From Neocallimastix lanati (nom. inval.) (lineage: Eukaryota; Neocallimastigomycota; Neocallimastigomycetes; Neocallimastigales; Neocallimastigaceae), in assembly GCA_016946835.1 (NCBI GenBank), contig JACVTC010000152.1, positions 274,501-338,500 on the forward strand: DNA of 64,000 nt. The letters are read 5' to 3'. The notes beneath the pieces are model-generated. The model saw only the letters and a list, made by a program, of their open reading frames with translations. It was not told the origin of the DNA and searched no databases. The stretch's first letter is position 1, and each line of letters opens with the position of its first letter. This document shows positions 11,420 through 30,328 of the stretch, piece by piece. The position numbers were made by a program, and so were the translations under genes.

Positions 11420-11493
11420 AATGTCTTGAGGGGGGGCATGGGCATAGGGTGGTACACACCGGAAATAAAAAAAAAAAAAAAAAAAAAAAAAAA
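11420..11493 (+). other. G-rich island followed by a poly-A run
   Basis: About 42 bases with a run of seven G (GAGGGGGGGCATGGGCATAG) and GGTGGTACACACCGG, followed directly by an A tract of about 28. It is the most G-rich stretch in the intergenic desert. The A tail suggests a short retroposed RNA fragment; GGTG/CACC can pair as a small hairpin. No source RNA is recognised. Confidence 0.35.
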
Positions 11494-11907
11494 CCAAGGA
11501 ATTCAATAGCTTTTTCGAAAAATCAACTATTATATAGTTTCTTTATTTGATATTAACAATTTTATAATATATAAAATAGTACAAGGAATAATGAAATTTA
11601 GTTTATAAATTATTTAAAATATAAAATTAAAAATTTTATTTATTTAATAGTAATCATTATAAATTTTTATTTTATTTTAAACCATTTTCAATAATCAAAT
11701 AAAGTATTATTATTCTAAGTCTTTTATTAAAAAAAAAAAGAAAAAATTTGTATATTTATAAAATTAATTTTTATTATTAAATATTTTAATATATTCAATT
11801 AAATATTATTGAATATATTAATATTATGATATATTATTGCTAATATACTTCCATATAATTTTGAAATTAATGTATTATAGAAAAGAAAATATTTAATTCT
11901 AATTAAA

Positions 11908-11909
11908 TA

Positions 11910-11972
<63 letters not shown>
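11908..11972. repeat. (AAAT)n microsatellite
   Basis: About 16 copies of AAAT in the PDI-like/IRE1 intergenic region. Confidence 0.9.
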
Positions 11973-11973
<1 letters not shown>

Positions 11974-12357
11974 ATATTTATATATATATAAATAAAAACA
12001 CAGATAATTAAGAATTCCAGAAATGAGGTTAATGAATAAATATTAAATGAAAACCAACAATATTAATATTAAAATTATTATTTGATAGTAATAAATAATT
12101 TAGTAAAATATAGAAAATTAAAAGATAATAAAAAATAAAAAACAAAAAATAAAAAACAAAAAATAAAAAATAAAATAAAAAATAAAAAATTAAATAAAAA
12201 ATAAAAATAGTAGAAAAGAATTTATTTAAAAAAGTATATTTTTTTTTAATAATATTTTAAATAAATAAAGTAGATTAATATTTAGTTATTGAATTAAATT
12301 AAATTATAAAATTTTATTTTAATTCAACTTTTAATTTTATTTTTAAATATTTAATTT

Positions 12358-12394
<37 letters not shown>

Positions 12395-12766
12395 AGGCGT
12401 TAAATAATCAATAATTATTATTTTTAGTTTTTTTCAAGTTGATATAAATATTTAAATATATATGTATTCCTCTAAAAATAACAATAATCACTAAAAGAAA
12501 ATCAAATTTTTTATTATATAATATTTAACAATTAAAAAAGTTCAATTTTTATTGAATTATAACAATTTTGAAAAGAATATTAATAATATATATATAAAAA
12601 TTAAGGAAAAACACTTATTGAATTTATGTAAAATAACAAATAAAATAATATTATTAAGTACTAATACAATTCTCTGTTGAAAAATTTGTTCTAAAGACAT
12701 TTTTATTTTTTTTTTTTCTTTTTATGAAAAAAAAAAAAAAAAAAAAAAAAAAGATAATAAAGTAGC

Positions 12767-18013
<5,247 letters not shown>

Positions 18014-18018
18014 TACTA

Positions 18019-18104
<86 letters not shown>

Positions 18105-18487
18105 GTAGTAGTAAATTTTCAAAAAAAAAAAAAAAAAAAAAAAAAAAGATATGGATTTAATTTAATATTTAATGTTTTTTTTTAAAATATTTCATTTATA
18201 TAAATATATATGTTATTTTAATTTATTATTCATTAGTTTCTATTATTAAATTTTAGAGTATGATAATAAATGATTAATATTATTAAGATAATAATAATAA
18301 TAATAATAATAATAAAATGAATAATTTATATAAAGTATACCATTATATGTTACAATACCTTCTTATTAACACAACAACTAAATAAATAAACATATTCATT
18401 TATTACTATTAATATTGTTATGTTGTTATTATATTTATTATTATATTTCCTGTATAGTAGTAATTAAGTAAAAAAAAATATATTTAA

Positions 18488-18541
<54 letters not shown>

Positions 18542-19243
18542 AAAATTAAAATTAATAATAATAAATTAATAATTTTATTAATATTTTATTGTCTATTGTA
18601 TTATTTTTATTTATTTATTTATTTATTTTTTATTTATTTATTTTTTTTTTATTGCTTATAGCGAATAAGTAAAAAAAAATAAAAAATAAAAAAAAAATAA
18701 TAATAATTATAATAGTAAAAATGAAAAGAAAAAAAAAATTAATAATAATAATAATAATAATAATTATAATAATAATAATAATAATAAAATAAAAATAAAT
18801 AAATAATAAATAATAATAAAATAAAAATAAATAAATAATAATTAATAATTAAAATATAAAATAAAATAAAATAAAATAAGATTAAATAAAATAAAATAAA
18901 GTAAAATAAAATAAAATAAATAGTATAATATGAATATAAAGTACAGATTGAATAAAATAAAATAAAATAAAAGTAAAATAAATAGTGAAGTAATACAAAA
19001 GTATTAATAAAAATTAAATAAAATAAAATAAAATAAAGATTATAAGAAAAAAAATTTTATATTTATGTATATATATATATATATATATTTTTTTTTTTTT
19101 CTTTTTTATTATTATTTATATTATTATTATTATTATTATATTTTTATTTTTTAATAGTAAATTTTAAATAATAAATATAGTATTATAGGTATTAAATATT
19201 TATTGGCTTTAAATTAATTATTTTTGTTATTGTTTTACTTTAA

Positions 19244-19283
<40 letters not shown>

Positions 19284-19446
19284 TTCAATAGAATTAGTGT
19301 TATTATTAAGAAGAAAAATATTTTTATATACTTGAATTGTATATAATAATCATATTAAATATGATTAATATTATTGAATAATTATTTAATTTTGGTTTAT
19401 AATAGTTATAGATATAATATTAATAATAAAAATAATTAAATGAATT
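18014..19446. other. Convergent intergenic region, IRE1 / GSKIP-domain gene
   Basis: Downstream DNA shared by two convergent genes. It holds an (AAT)n tract at about 18018-18103, A runs (18121-18147 and about 18490-18539), ATTT repeats near 18605 and the composite AAAAT array described separately. No gene is seen. Confidence 0.6.
18850..19037. repeat. AAAAT array with embedded longer units (second locus)
   Basis: AAAAT pentamers interrupted by two longer words. The first (about 18918-18953) matches, in reverse complement, the A-type unit of the 42.5-kb array with two substitutions and one inserted base. The second (about 18977-19010) matches the B-type unit of that array with a short deletion. 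This ties the two distant arrays to one repeat family. Confidence 0.75.
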
Positions 19447-19846
19447 TTAGTTTCCCTCTTCATTATATTTTTCTAATTCTAACTGTAGTTTATTAATAAG
19501 ACTATCTTTGAATTCTCCGCGAAAGCTTGGACTTACAGTATGCAAAAGATTTTCCATAGTTTCAAAAGAGAAATTGATATAAGGATATAATGCTTCTTCA
19601 GCTGAGACAAAAAAAATTTTTTTTTATTAACAATAAAATATTAATTTTATTTATATATTTATTTTTGTTATAATATTAAAAATAATGAAAGATAGATATT
19701 TATAAAAAGAAAGTGGATTTATTGATATTAGTTTAAATTGAAATATTATTAAATATTATTAATAAATAAAAATATTCATGTATTATTTAGAAATTTTTTT
19801 CATAAAATAAAATAAAAAAAAAAATAAAAAAAAAAAAAAAATAAAA

Positions 19847-19890
<44 letters not shown>

Positions 19891-20606
19891 ATATTAACCT
19901 TCTCTATTTTGTCCAAAACTAAAATTAAAATCATTTAAATTTTCAAATGTTGGTTTTTCTGAAAATGTATCAATTACCTTAAATATTTATATAATTAAAT
20001 ATTTAATTTTAATATAAAATTATTAGAGAAAGTATAAAAAATATATACCTAGTTACATAAATTATATTATTTAAAATTGTAATGAATTAAATTTGAAAAT
20101 TTAAAAAGAAAAAAAAAATAAAAGTTTAAATATATTTAAAATAAAAAATTAAAAAATAAGAAATAATATAAAAAGAAAAAAGAAAAATAAATTTTTTATT
20201 TCAAAATTTAATTATATATGTATGTATGTAATTTTTTAATAATATTAATAATGATGCTTTTCAAAATTAAAAAATATTATCTTACCGTATATCCACTGTC
20301 ACTAAGTTTAACAACTATCCATACATTCTCAATTAAACAACATTTAAATATTACAAAATTTACTTCTTCATTAGTAATTTTTGATTTTACTTGATCGAGT
20401 TCCTTTAAAGTAACAAAATTTGAATTATCTTTTAGCAATGAAGTAGTGATATCAACATCCATAACACCCATATGAGTAGTATCAGCAATATAATTTAATA
20501 TTTCATTATTGGCATTTTTTTTTATATAAATTTCAGAATTAGGTTTTAATCCATATCTAATTTTACCTAAATATTCTAATTCTTCATATACAGCTTCTTG
20601 TCTCAT
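19447..20606 (-). CDS. GSKIP-domain protein
   Basis: Exons 20606-20286, 19977-19899 and 19601-19447, in phase, 184 residues. The start is the ATG of MRQEAVYEELEYL; upstream in-frame codons are A-rich and offer no ATG. The order MRQEA…, then WIVVKLSDSGYTVIDTF, then FETMENLLHTVSPSFRGEFK matches the vertebrate GSKIP domain (M-R-L-E-A-E-A-V, L-x-L-T-x-x-G, S-L-L-D-T-L-S-P-A-Y-R-E-A-F). GSKIP is a small cytosolic protein that binds GSK3 and the PKA regulatory subunit in animals. An insertion around residues 45-80, relative to the human protein, separates the two halves. Whether it binds GSK3 here is not shown. It is convergent with IRE1 and lies in the same orientation as the next gene. Confidence 0.7.
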
Positions 20607-20651
20607 CTTTTTATTTATTTTAAATAGAAATCTCTCCTTTTGCACAAATAC

Positions 20652-20683
<32 letters not shown>

Positions 20684-21299
20684 ATTCTAAAATAAAATAT
20701 AATAGTTTAATAAATTATTTAAACCCTCATTTTTACATTAAAATATTAAAATAAATTTTTATTTATTTTTTTTTTTAATATTAATTTTTTTTTTATTAAT
20801 TAAAATTAATAAATCTAAATTAATAATAAATTAATATCTATAATATATTATTAAAAATTTAATTAAAACTAGTTTAGTAATCACTTTTCTATAAAATAAA
20901 TATTTTTATTTTTGTTAATATTATAAAAAAAAAAAAATTTTATTAAAAATTTTTATAAAAAAAAATATATATTTTTATTATTATATATATTTTACATATA
21001 AAACTATTATTTTTATTCATGTTAATATTTTTAATAATAAAATAAATTAAAAATAAAATAATAATAATAATAATAATAATATTAATGAAATAAAAATGAA
21101 TATAAAAAAAATACTTTTTTTTTTTAACAATGGGTATATTGCATAATTATAATTTTTAATATTTATATGTTATTATCTTACTAATATTATTCTTTTGTTA
21201 TTAATGAAAATTGAAAATAAAACTACTTTATTGATATTAATTACATTTTAAATTTATATATTATTATTGATTATAGAAATAATAAAAATAAAGCAATTA

Positions 21300-21333
<34 letters not shown>

Positions 21334-21344
21334 TTATTTTCCAT
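20607..21344. other. AT-rich spacer
   Basis: Spacer between two minus-strand genes with a run of A (20652-20678), an (AAT)n tract near 21058-21080 and an (ATT)n tract near 21301-21333. Nothing else is seen. Confidence 0.6.
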
Positions 21345-23323
21345 TCAATCAACTAATAATGTTTTATTCATAATTTCATTTGAAATTAATAACTTCGAAC
21401 GAATTAGTTCTGGAAGCCATTTCTTTGGGTTTAATACTAATGGTGTATACAATGTTGGGAATTCCTTTTTAGTAATTTCTACATTTGGATTTTCTTTAAA
21501 TTTATTATATTCTAACATGAATTTATGAACATTAATTTCATGAGTATTATAATATCCATTAAATCTATATGTAATTGTAGCATCTTTTCTTCCAACCTGA
21601 TATAATATATAAAATAAATTAATTATTTTTGTTAATTATAATCATTATATGAATATAAATTTAAATGAAAAAAAAAAAAAAAAAAAATAAAAAAATAAAA
21701 TAAAATAATAAACAAATATATATATATAATATATAATATATAAATTTATATTGTAATGTACATTTGAAGTATGATAATAGATCATCCACATTTCAGCAGT
21801 AGCTTTTGGAACTGGGTTTATTTTAGTTGGTTGACTCCAAATAATAAGGAAATTAGAACATCTTAATTTTTTATTTGTAGAATGATGTTTAATATGATAT
21901 TTCCAACGAACACAATTAGAATTACTTTTTTCTTGAATAGGAATAAAATTAATTTCATCGTTACTATCATGATAAATATTTGGATTATTATAATATTCTA
22001 ATTCATTTAAAGTAACAGAAAGTTGACTTGAAAATTTACTTGACATTTCTTCTAAATTTGGCATAGGTGTTGGTAAAGCTGTTTGTTCAGTAAATTTAAC
22101 CTTTTCATTTTGATTATCTATTTCTTCATGATTTTCAATTCCTTCTTCTTCTTTAGATGAATCATCCCCATTTATTTGTTGTAAAGGAGAGTTTGGTTCA
22201 TTACTAAAATCACCTGTGTCTTCATCAAAATTGCCATCATCAAAGTTACCTTCATCAAAATTATCTTCTTCTTGATTGATAGATTCATTAACGGTGGCTT
22301 CAGCTGATTCAGGTTCCTTTTTTTCACCTTCATCTAATGGGAAATCTAAACTATTGGTTTCTTCCTCTTCATTTAAATTATTATCTTCTGATTTTGAAGT
22401 TGAAATAACGGAAGAGTTATTTATACTTTTTAATTCATTTGTTGGTTCATCAGGAGTTGGGGTTGTATTAGCATTGGAATCATCATTGGAAATATTGGTC
22501 TTACTTGTAGAATTTCTTTCTTCTACTTTTTTTTCAGAATTAATAGTACTATTATTATTCGATGTTATTTCTTGATCAACTATACCTTCAGCTTCCTTTT
22601 TTGCTGCAAGAACACAAGCTGGTGCACCATCATCATCATCACCTTCACTATCACTTGAAAGGAAAATGGAATCTGTGTAATTATTCTTATTTTTAAAATC
22701 ATCTTCAATTTTATTAATGATTTGATCTGTATTATTAATACAATCATCGAAACTGGTATTTACATTGGTTAACTGATTTCCTTCAGTGATAATATCGTTC
22801 TCTTCTGGATTACCATATTTGAAGACGGTTGGTTTTTTAAATAGAGGAGTTTCTTGACAAATTTTTTCGGTTGGATCACCATCTAAACTTGGATGTAAAT
22901 TAATATCTTCTTTCTTTGGAGATAAATTTCCATTTAATAATGTAATAAATTTTGGTTCATTTTTATTTAAGCAATCACAAAAGAATGAAACTACAGTTTC
23001 AACAACTTCTAATGCATCCGCTGTAAATGGTATAATATCCTATGATATGAAAAAAAAAATATATAAATGATATTTAAAATTAAAAAAAAAAAAAATAAAT
23101 AAATAATAATAATAATAATAATAATTCAATAATAAATAATATGGACAAATAATTATAATTATTAATTCAAAATAGGATTATAATATTAGTTTATTAAATT
23201 AAATATTACAATATAATATTTTAATATTTAAACTAATATTTTTAATTTTAATTTTATTTAACTATTTAATCCGATATTAACCTCATCACTTAATTCTGAA
23301 GGATATTTATCTGAAAGATCCAT
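21345..23323 (-). CDS. Acidic, Asn/Ser/Glu-rich protein of unknown function
   Basis: Exons 23323-23282, 23039-21762 and 21596-21345, all phase 0, 523 residues. I do not recognise the family. An ordered N-terminus (MDLSDKYPSELSDEDIIPFTA, then a probable helix ALEVVETVVSFFCDCL) is followed by about 250 residues of disordered, acidic, Ser/Asn/Glu-rich sequence. The C-terminal third looks folded: VRWKYHIKHHSTNKKLRCSN, then IWSQP, MWMIYYHTSN, ITYRFNGYY, HKFMLEYNKF, and ends LIRSKLLIS…LLVD. The Trp- and Tyr-rich C-terminal block probably forms a beta-rich domain. No signal peptide or membrane segment is seen, so it is probably cytosolic or nuclear. The long open middle exon and clean junctions argue that it is real. 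Confidence 0.8.
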
Positions 23324-24231
23324 TATTTTATTTATTTTTTTTTCTTGCTTATGATTTTTATAATAAAATATAATAATATATATATATATATTTATTTATT
23401 TATTTTAAATATTACTATTTATCTATGTATATATATATATATTTTAAGAAAAAAAAAATCTAGAAATAAAAGTACCTTTTCTTTACAAATATTTATATTT
23501 ATTTAATATATATTATATTAAAATAAATAAAAATAAAAATAAAAAATAAAAATAAAAATAAAAAAAAAATAAAAATAAAAATAAAAAAAAAATAAAAATA
23601 ATAAAAATAAAAATAAAATTAGAAGTAAAAATATATAAAATGGAATATCGAAAAAATTTCCTTTAAAAAAATTTTTTTAAAGTAACATTAAAAAGATAAA
23701 AAAGTAAAATTTATTATTATATATTTTTAAGTTTAATTTTGAAAATATAAAAATGAAAAAAAATTATATGTAAAATTTTTTAATATATACTTTTTAAAAA
23801 AATTTTTTTTTATTTATATATTTATAAATTTATATATTTATATATTTATTTATTTATTTATTTATGTATTTATTTATGCATTTATTTATCATTAGTATAA
23901 CATATATAAAAGTCTTGTTAAATAAAAGCATGAGAAGTATTCAAACTATTATAAATAAATTCTTTTATTAATGAATGAAAACATTAAAAATGATATAATT
24001 ATTATAAACAAGAATATCATAAATAATTATTTAGCCGATAAGCTATTTTTTTCATATATATATTATTTATAATTTCCAATTTTTATTTTTATTTTAAAAA
24101 AATATTATTATAAATATAAAATTATATAAAATATATATATATATATAATATACAAAAAATTATTAATTTTAATAAATAATTAGTGATTGATAATAAAATA
24201 ATAGAATAGCAAAAAATAAGTTAAAAATTAT

Positions 24232-24268
<37 letters not shown>

Positions 24269-27200
24269 TTATAAAAAAAAAAGTATTATAAAAAAAATTA
24301 AAAAAAAAAAAAAAAAAGTATTATAAAATAATTTATAAATTAAATAATACAAAATTATTTCAAAAAAATGTTTTTATTCTATGATAAAATCATTAATTAA
24401 TTGCAAAAGTAAGATTTTGAAAAATAAACTATAAATGATAAACATTTTATCTTAATTCTTATATATAAAAATATTTTTTACCTTTTAAATTATTATATTA
24501 ATTTTATAATTTATTTTATTACATGATTCTATTAGACAGAGATAGAACCGATTTAAATTATTTTACATTTTTTAATTAATAAAAAGATTCTTAAACAGTT
24601 AAAAGATAATATTTTTTTAGGATATATGATTATAAAACTTCTATTTATAGAAAAAATAAATATTATAATATTTTATAAAATAAATATTATAAAATACACC
24701 AACTTATCACAAATACAATAAAATAAAAATAAATAAATAAAAATAAATAAAAATAAATAAATAAATAAATATAAAAAATATATATATATTATTTATCAAT
24801 TTATCAATTAATTTATTTATTCTTAAAAAAAAAAAATTCAATATTTATTTGAATATTTCATATTATTTTTTATTACAAAATAAATTAATGTGAAATAAAA
24901 AATAATAATATATATATCTCAAATAGGAATTATTTTTTATAATAATCATTGATTTATTGAAACTAAATTATGATTATTAAATAATTCCTATTTTATATAA
25001 TATATATATAATATATATATTTTTTCCTAAAATACTATTAATATTATATTATTTTAATTATATTATTTTATCTTTAAATTTATTTTATAGGTAATAAAAA
25101 TAATAATTATTCATTAATATTAGATGGAGAATTTCATTATATTCTGTTTAAATTTTAGATTAATAAATAAAAATAATTACTGTATTAAAAAACTCATTAA
25201 TGACTAATGATAACTATTTTTTATGTATACTTAAATTTCTTAAATTTTAAAATGATTGAAATATATAATTTTTATTTTTAATATGAAATAAAATTTATGA
25301 TATTAATATTTATAATTAATATAAATTATACATTATAAAATGTGAGGAACAAATAAAAAATATTTATAATTCATTAATTTATATATACATTATTTATCAA
25401 AATAGATTAATTTTTTTATTTATTTTTTATTTTAAATTTATTATTATATTTTTATTTATCAATATTTATATAATTTTCTTGAAATTATTTATATAAATTA
25501 AAGTATCATTTCTTAATTATACATTTATTTGTTTTTAATATTTAATAATTACATTAATAATTTAATATTTTTAAAGTCTTTTCATTAAGTTTGTATTTAT
25601 CTTAATTTCGAATTTTTTTTTTTCTTTACTAAGAGTTTATCCAATAATTTTAATTTATTAATTTTATTAAAAGTTTTTTAAAAACGTTAATTGAAAATTT
25701 TTCTATACATAGTAAATTAAGTTTTTCGTGTAACCTTTAATGTAAATTAAAATTTTTTAAATTATTAAATAATAAAAATTTGAATTTATGATTTTATGAT
25801 AATTTTTTTTTAAAATTTATATAAAATATAAAAGGAATGATAAAAACAAAGAAAAAAAAGAATTTAAAGGAAAAGTAAAACAAAGAAAAGAAAAAGAAAA
25901 ATAAAAAAAAAAGAATTTAAAGGAAAAGTAAAAACAAAGAATAAAAGATTTTTTGTAATAAGTAGTATTTATTAATAAAAAATTAAAATATAAATTTTTA
26001 TTGATAAATTTTCTATAATAAAAAAATTTTAAAAAATTAGAGGGAATAAAGATTTATCAATATTTGGGATTATTAATTTTTTTTTTTAAAAAAAAAAAGA
26101 AACCTGTTTTTATTTTTAATTTTTAGATATATATATATGTATAAAATTTAAACATATAAATGTTAAATATGTTGAAATTATTTGGATGAACTAGCAGTAA
26201 TATTTTGTTGAAGCAATATTTTTCCACTTTATTTTTATTAAAAAAAAGATTACCAAAAATTCCTTCTTAATATTTTATAAAACTTTTATTATTATAATAT
26301 ATTATAATATATAAAAATAATATAAATTATTACTTAATAAATTTTATTATATTACTATTACTTTACATGGAATATATGTATATCAATTATGGTTGCTTAT
26401 TTTTTTCTTTTTGTCTAATTCAGATAATATAAACCTTAATAAAATAAAAAACTTTTTTAATAATTGATATTTAAAAATTGATATTTAAAAATATTGTTTT
26501 TATAAAAGTATTAAAAATATATAAATATAAAATATATATTTAAAAATTAACATATATTAATTTGAAAATAATTTAATGCAAAATTTTATTATAATATATT
26601 ATAAATATATTTTAATATATGTAATTAATTTATAAGTATTTAAATAAAATATATAAAAAGAGATAAAAAGATTTTTTTTGTTATTTAAAACAAAAAATAT
26701 TTAAACAGCAATAAAAAAAAAAAATAAAAAATAATATATAATTAAAAAGATACAATAAATAAATATAAATATAAATTTTAATACATAAATAAGAAAAATA
26801 AATAAAGATTATTTTTTTTTTTTACAAGATATTTTTTAAATTATTAAATAAAAAATAAAATATAGTACATATATATATTTTATAAAATATTCTTTTATAT
26901 AAATATTTTTTTTTTGATTGTATATATTTAATATAATTAATATAAAACATTTAAAACCAAAAACTAAACCAATATATGTAAATTTATTTAATAATTATAA
27001 AGCTGGTTTTTATTTAATATTATTACATATTTTCATTAAAAAAAAAAAAATCAAGTTAATTTTTAAAAATAAATAATATTTTATTTAAATAAAGAAAAAT
27101 AAAAAGAAGGTATTTGTTATTATATTTCTCATTATTATAAATTAGTTAAATAATTTTTTTTTTTTTGTATGATATATTAATATAAATGTTTAGAAGGCTG

Positions 27201-27440
27201 AATACTATCGAATATATTTACTAAAATTAATAAGATAAAATAAAATAAAAATAATAAATTATTTTAATTCTACTAATTTATAATTATTTGATAAAAAAAA
27301 AAAAAAAAAAAAAAAAAAAATAGATTAAGATAGTATCTATCATAATAAATAAAAATACATAAACTTAAAATTATTTAATTTGTATTTATAATACAAAAGA
27401 AATTGACGACATTTTAAATAATAACATCAGCAAAAATATA
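23324..27440. other. 4.1-kb divergent intergenic AT desert
   Basis: Between divergent genes. It contains AAAAAT repeats (23520-23620), ATTT repeats near 23850, A runs (24235-24265) and a short direct repeat of a purine-rich AAAGAATTTAAAGGAAAAGT word (25857 and 25911). No exon-like island, RNA gene or element relic is recognised. Confidence 0.55.
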
Positions 27441-30328
27441 ATGGATGATTTCGATGAGATTATATCATTGGATGAAAATAGTTCAAGTGTTCTAAAAGGA
27501 CCCAACGAAAAAATAGAACTAGAACAAGGTCAAGAACAATTACAATTACAAGATTCTCCTCAAGATTACATTGAAGTATTAAATGAAATAAAAAAGAATC
27601 CTATTCCATTTATTGGTTTAATGTGGAAAATTATTGAAAAAAATAATGTGAATCTAAATACTTTGTTATTAAAGGACATGGAAACTTTTAAAGAGGAACA
27701 AGTCGAAATATTAGAAAACAAATCAAAAAATGATTATGATTTTTCAAATTTTCAAATACCAGCTTTAACGAATTACAGTAATTGGAGTCGCCTCTTAATG
27801 GATTTTTTATTTAAAACTTATAATATTAATTCTAAGGGTAAATTTAGAAAAAAAAAAAAATTTATAGTATAGTTTAATTTTCAAAATTAAAAAATTAAAC
27901 AAAGTATAATATTTTAAATACCCTATATTTAAATTTTTATACTTAATTTGTTTTCTTATATATATTCTTATATATATATTTAATAATAGATGTTGTTGAA
28001 TATTAATTAACTTATATATATGTATTTTATAATTAAAATAAATTTTTATTATAATTTTAAAAATTATATTGGTGAAAATTTCAATTATAATTAACTTTAT
28101 CAATAAAAACATAAATAAATAAATATCCAAATATCCTATTATAATCATTATAAAATTATTATTCAATATTTTACAATGAATATCTACAATAATAATAAAT
28201 ATTTTTTGATAAAACAGAACAAGCCAAAATTATGCAAGGGGATGACGGTTATTCAAATCAAGAATTACAAGACCTCATTCTTAAAAATCATTCAAAAAAT
28301 AATAAAAGAAATGCTAATAATATTTTATGTGCTGGGTTAACTGAAATTCTTATTTATTACTTCCAAAATATGGAATATACCAAAACCACCACATTTGAAT
28401 TTAAAAATAAAAAGACAGCAAGTAATTTATTTATTTATGATGCTCGTTTGAGACAAGTTTTACGTCAATTTTTAAGAGACCTTTTATCAGAATACAAATT
28501 AATTTCACAAAAAAAATTTGAATTTGAATTAGTTCAAAAACTAGAACAAAAAAAAAATGATGATGATAATGAAGGAAAATCTGAAGATATTCGTCTTGAA
28601 GAAGAAATGAAACTTATTCGTCAAGCTAGTAATGAATATATTTATGAAGTTCAAGAGAATATTGATGCTGAATTTTCTTCAATTATACCTGAAGTTGAAA
28701 ATCGTGTTAGTTGTTTACTTTGGGAAGAATATCAAAAAGCGTTAGAGGAACAAAAAAAGAAAAATGGTAGTGAAGGTGAAGGTGATCCCTATATAAAGAA
28801 TGAAAAAAGTAGTGCTAAAAATAAATGGATGATGTGGAGTTTAGCTACGGTTGGAAGTGGTATTATTATTGGTGTTACTGGTGGTTTAGCTGCTCCAATT
28901 GTTGGAGCTGGTTTAGGTACATTAGGTGCAGGTTTAAGTACTTTAGGAACTCTTTTAGGTATTACTACAACTGGTGTTATGGCTGGTGTAGGTACTTTCT
29001 TAACTACCGCATCAGGTGTTGCTATCTTTGGTGCTTTGTTTGGTCTTACTGGTGGTGGTCTTACGGCCTATAATTTCCATAAAGTTTTCAGTGGTCTCAA
29101 GGAATTTAAATTCATTGAATTACCTTATCAAGGAACAGACCCCGAAATTAACAAATTTATAGAAAAGAAGAAGGAAGAAAAAAATAAAAATAAAAGTAAT
29201 GAAAATAACGAAAGTAGCGGTGAATCCTCTGAAACTAGTGCAAATCATAAAAATACCTTATCTATTTCTCATAATTATAATCAAAGTTCTACAAATAGTA
29301 TTAACTCAAATACTGATACTTCCAATCTTTCTGATACCGAATCAACCTATATTAATTCCAATCCTATAGAGAATTTAAGTTTTGAAAATACAACTCAAGT
29401 AGTACCACAAAATTCCCCAAGTAAACTTCATGTCATAATTTGTATTTCAGGTTGGTTAAAAGATATTGAAGATATCTATAAACCATGGGAAAGCTTAATT
29501 GAAAATCGTAATACCATGTCTAGTAATATTTATGCATTAAAATTCGATAGTAAAATTTTAATTAATTTAGGGCAAGCTATGGAAAGTATGATTGTTAGTG
29601 GTTCCATAACATTTACAGTTAAGCAGCTTTTAAGACAAACTATTTTGGGTGGTGTGGTTTCAGGATTAATTTGGCCAGTGGCAATGGTACAAATGGGTAC
29701 TATGATTGATAATCCATGGACGTCTGGTTTGGATAAAGCTGAAAAGGCAGGTAAGGTATTGGCGCGTGAAGTTTTGTTGAAATACGTTCATGGTAAAAGA
29801 CCAGTAACCTTAGTAGGTTATTCCTTAGGTGCCAGAGTGATCTATTATTGTCTCTTAGAACTATGGAACTATTCCTTTGAATTAAATATGAAAAAACAAG
29901 ATGATTCTATCTTTTCATGGTATCGTTCTAAACGTAATAAGGATTCAGAAGGTAAAGCAGATGGAAATGAAGAAAATATATCTAACGATGAACTTGAAAA
30001 ATCTAAATTTTTAGTTCATTCTATCGTGGATTCTATCTATTTATTTGGAGCTCCAGTAGAATCAAATCCTATTCAATGGTCTAAACTTCGTGCAATGACC
30101 GCTGGTCGTGTCATTAATGGTTATTGTCAAACCGATTGGGTATTAAGTTTCCTTTTCCGTGCCAGTACCATTTGTAATCATATTGCTGGCCTTCAAAAAG
30201 TTGAAGTAGAAGGTATTGAAAATATTGATTTAACCTCTATTGTTAGTGGTCATTTAGAATATAAGGATAAATTAGAAAAAATTTTAGAATATGTTGGTTT
30301 TGAAGATGGTATTATTGTTACTCATTAA
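27441..30328 (+). CDS. TMCO4/DUF726 family membrane alpha/beta-hydrolase
   Basis: Two exons, 27441-27837 and 28218-30328 (split codon for Glu), 835 residues. The N-terminal third is acidic and charged. A Gly-rich hydrophobic block follows (SLATVGSGIIIGVTGGLAAP onward, about residues 335-425), probably two or more membrane segments. After a Ser/Asn-rich linker the hydrolase core begins at LHVIICISGW and includes the nucleophile elbow GYSLGAR (Ser about 668), then LFGAPV and a C-terminal His-containing segment (SGHLEYK). This order is that of human TMCO4 and yeast YFL034W/Mil1, reported as an adaptor-interacting Golgi/endosome protein. The lipase-type Ser motif is intact; a substrate is not known. 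An internal ATG at 28232 would give a 698-residue form, but the upstream exon joins in frame. Confidence 0.88.

Larger units (their letters stand above)
10432..12766. other. Divergent intergenic region, PDI-like gene / IRE1
   Basis: AT-rich spacer between two divergently transcribed ER-related genes. It contains an (AAAT)n tract, A and T runs of 25-30 bases and one GC-rich island (11422-11463). I cannot identify a promoter element; an unfolded-protein-response element would need a search for its consensus. Confidence 0.6.

Noticed and set aside
20607-20645. Longer N-terminus for the GSKIP-domain protein from a GTG codon
   Set aside because: A GTG start is not expected in a nuclear fungal gene, and the ATG at 20606 coincides with the conserved domain start.
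22276-22575. Ser/Leu/Val-rich plus-strand frame
   Set aside because: Antisense of the acidic Ser/Asn-rich exon of the minus-strand gene at 21345-23323.
28825-29073. Trp/Tyr/Cys-rich frame inside the TMCO4-type gene
   Set aside because: Frame-shifted shadow of the glycine-rich membrane segment.
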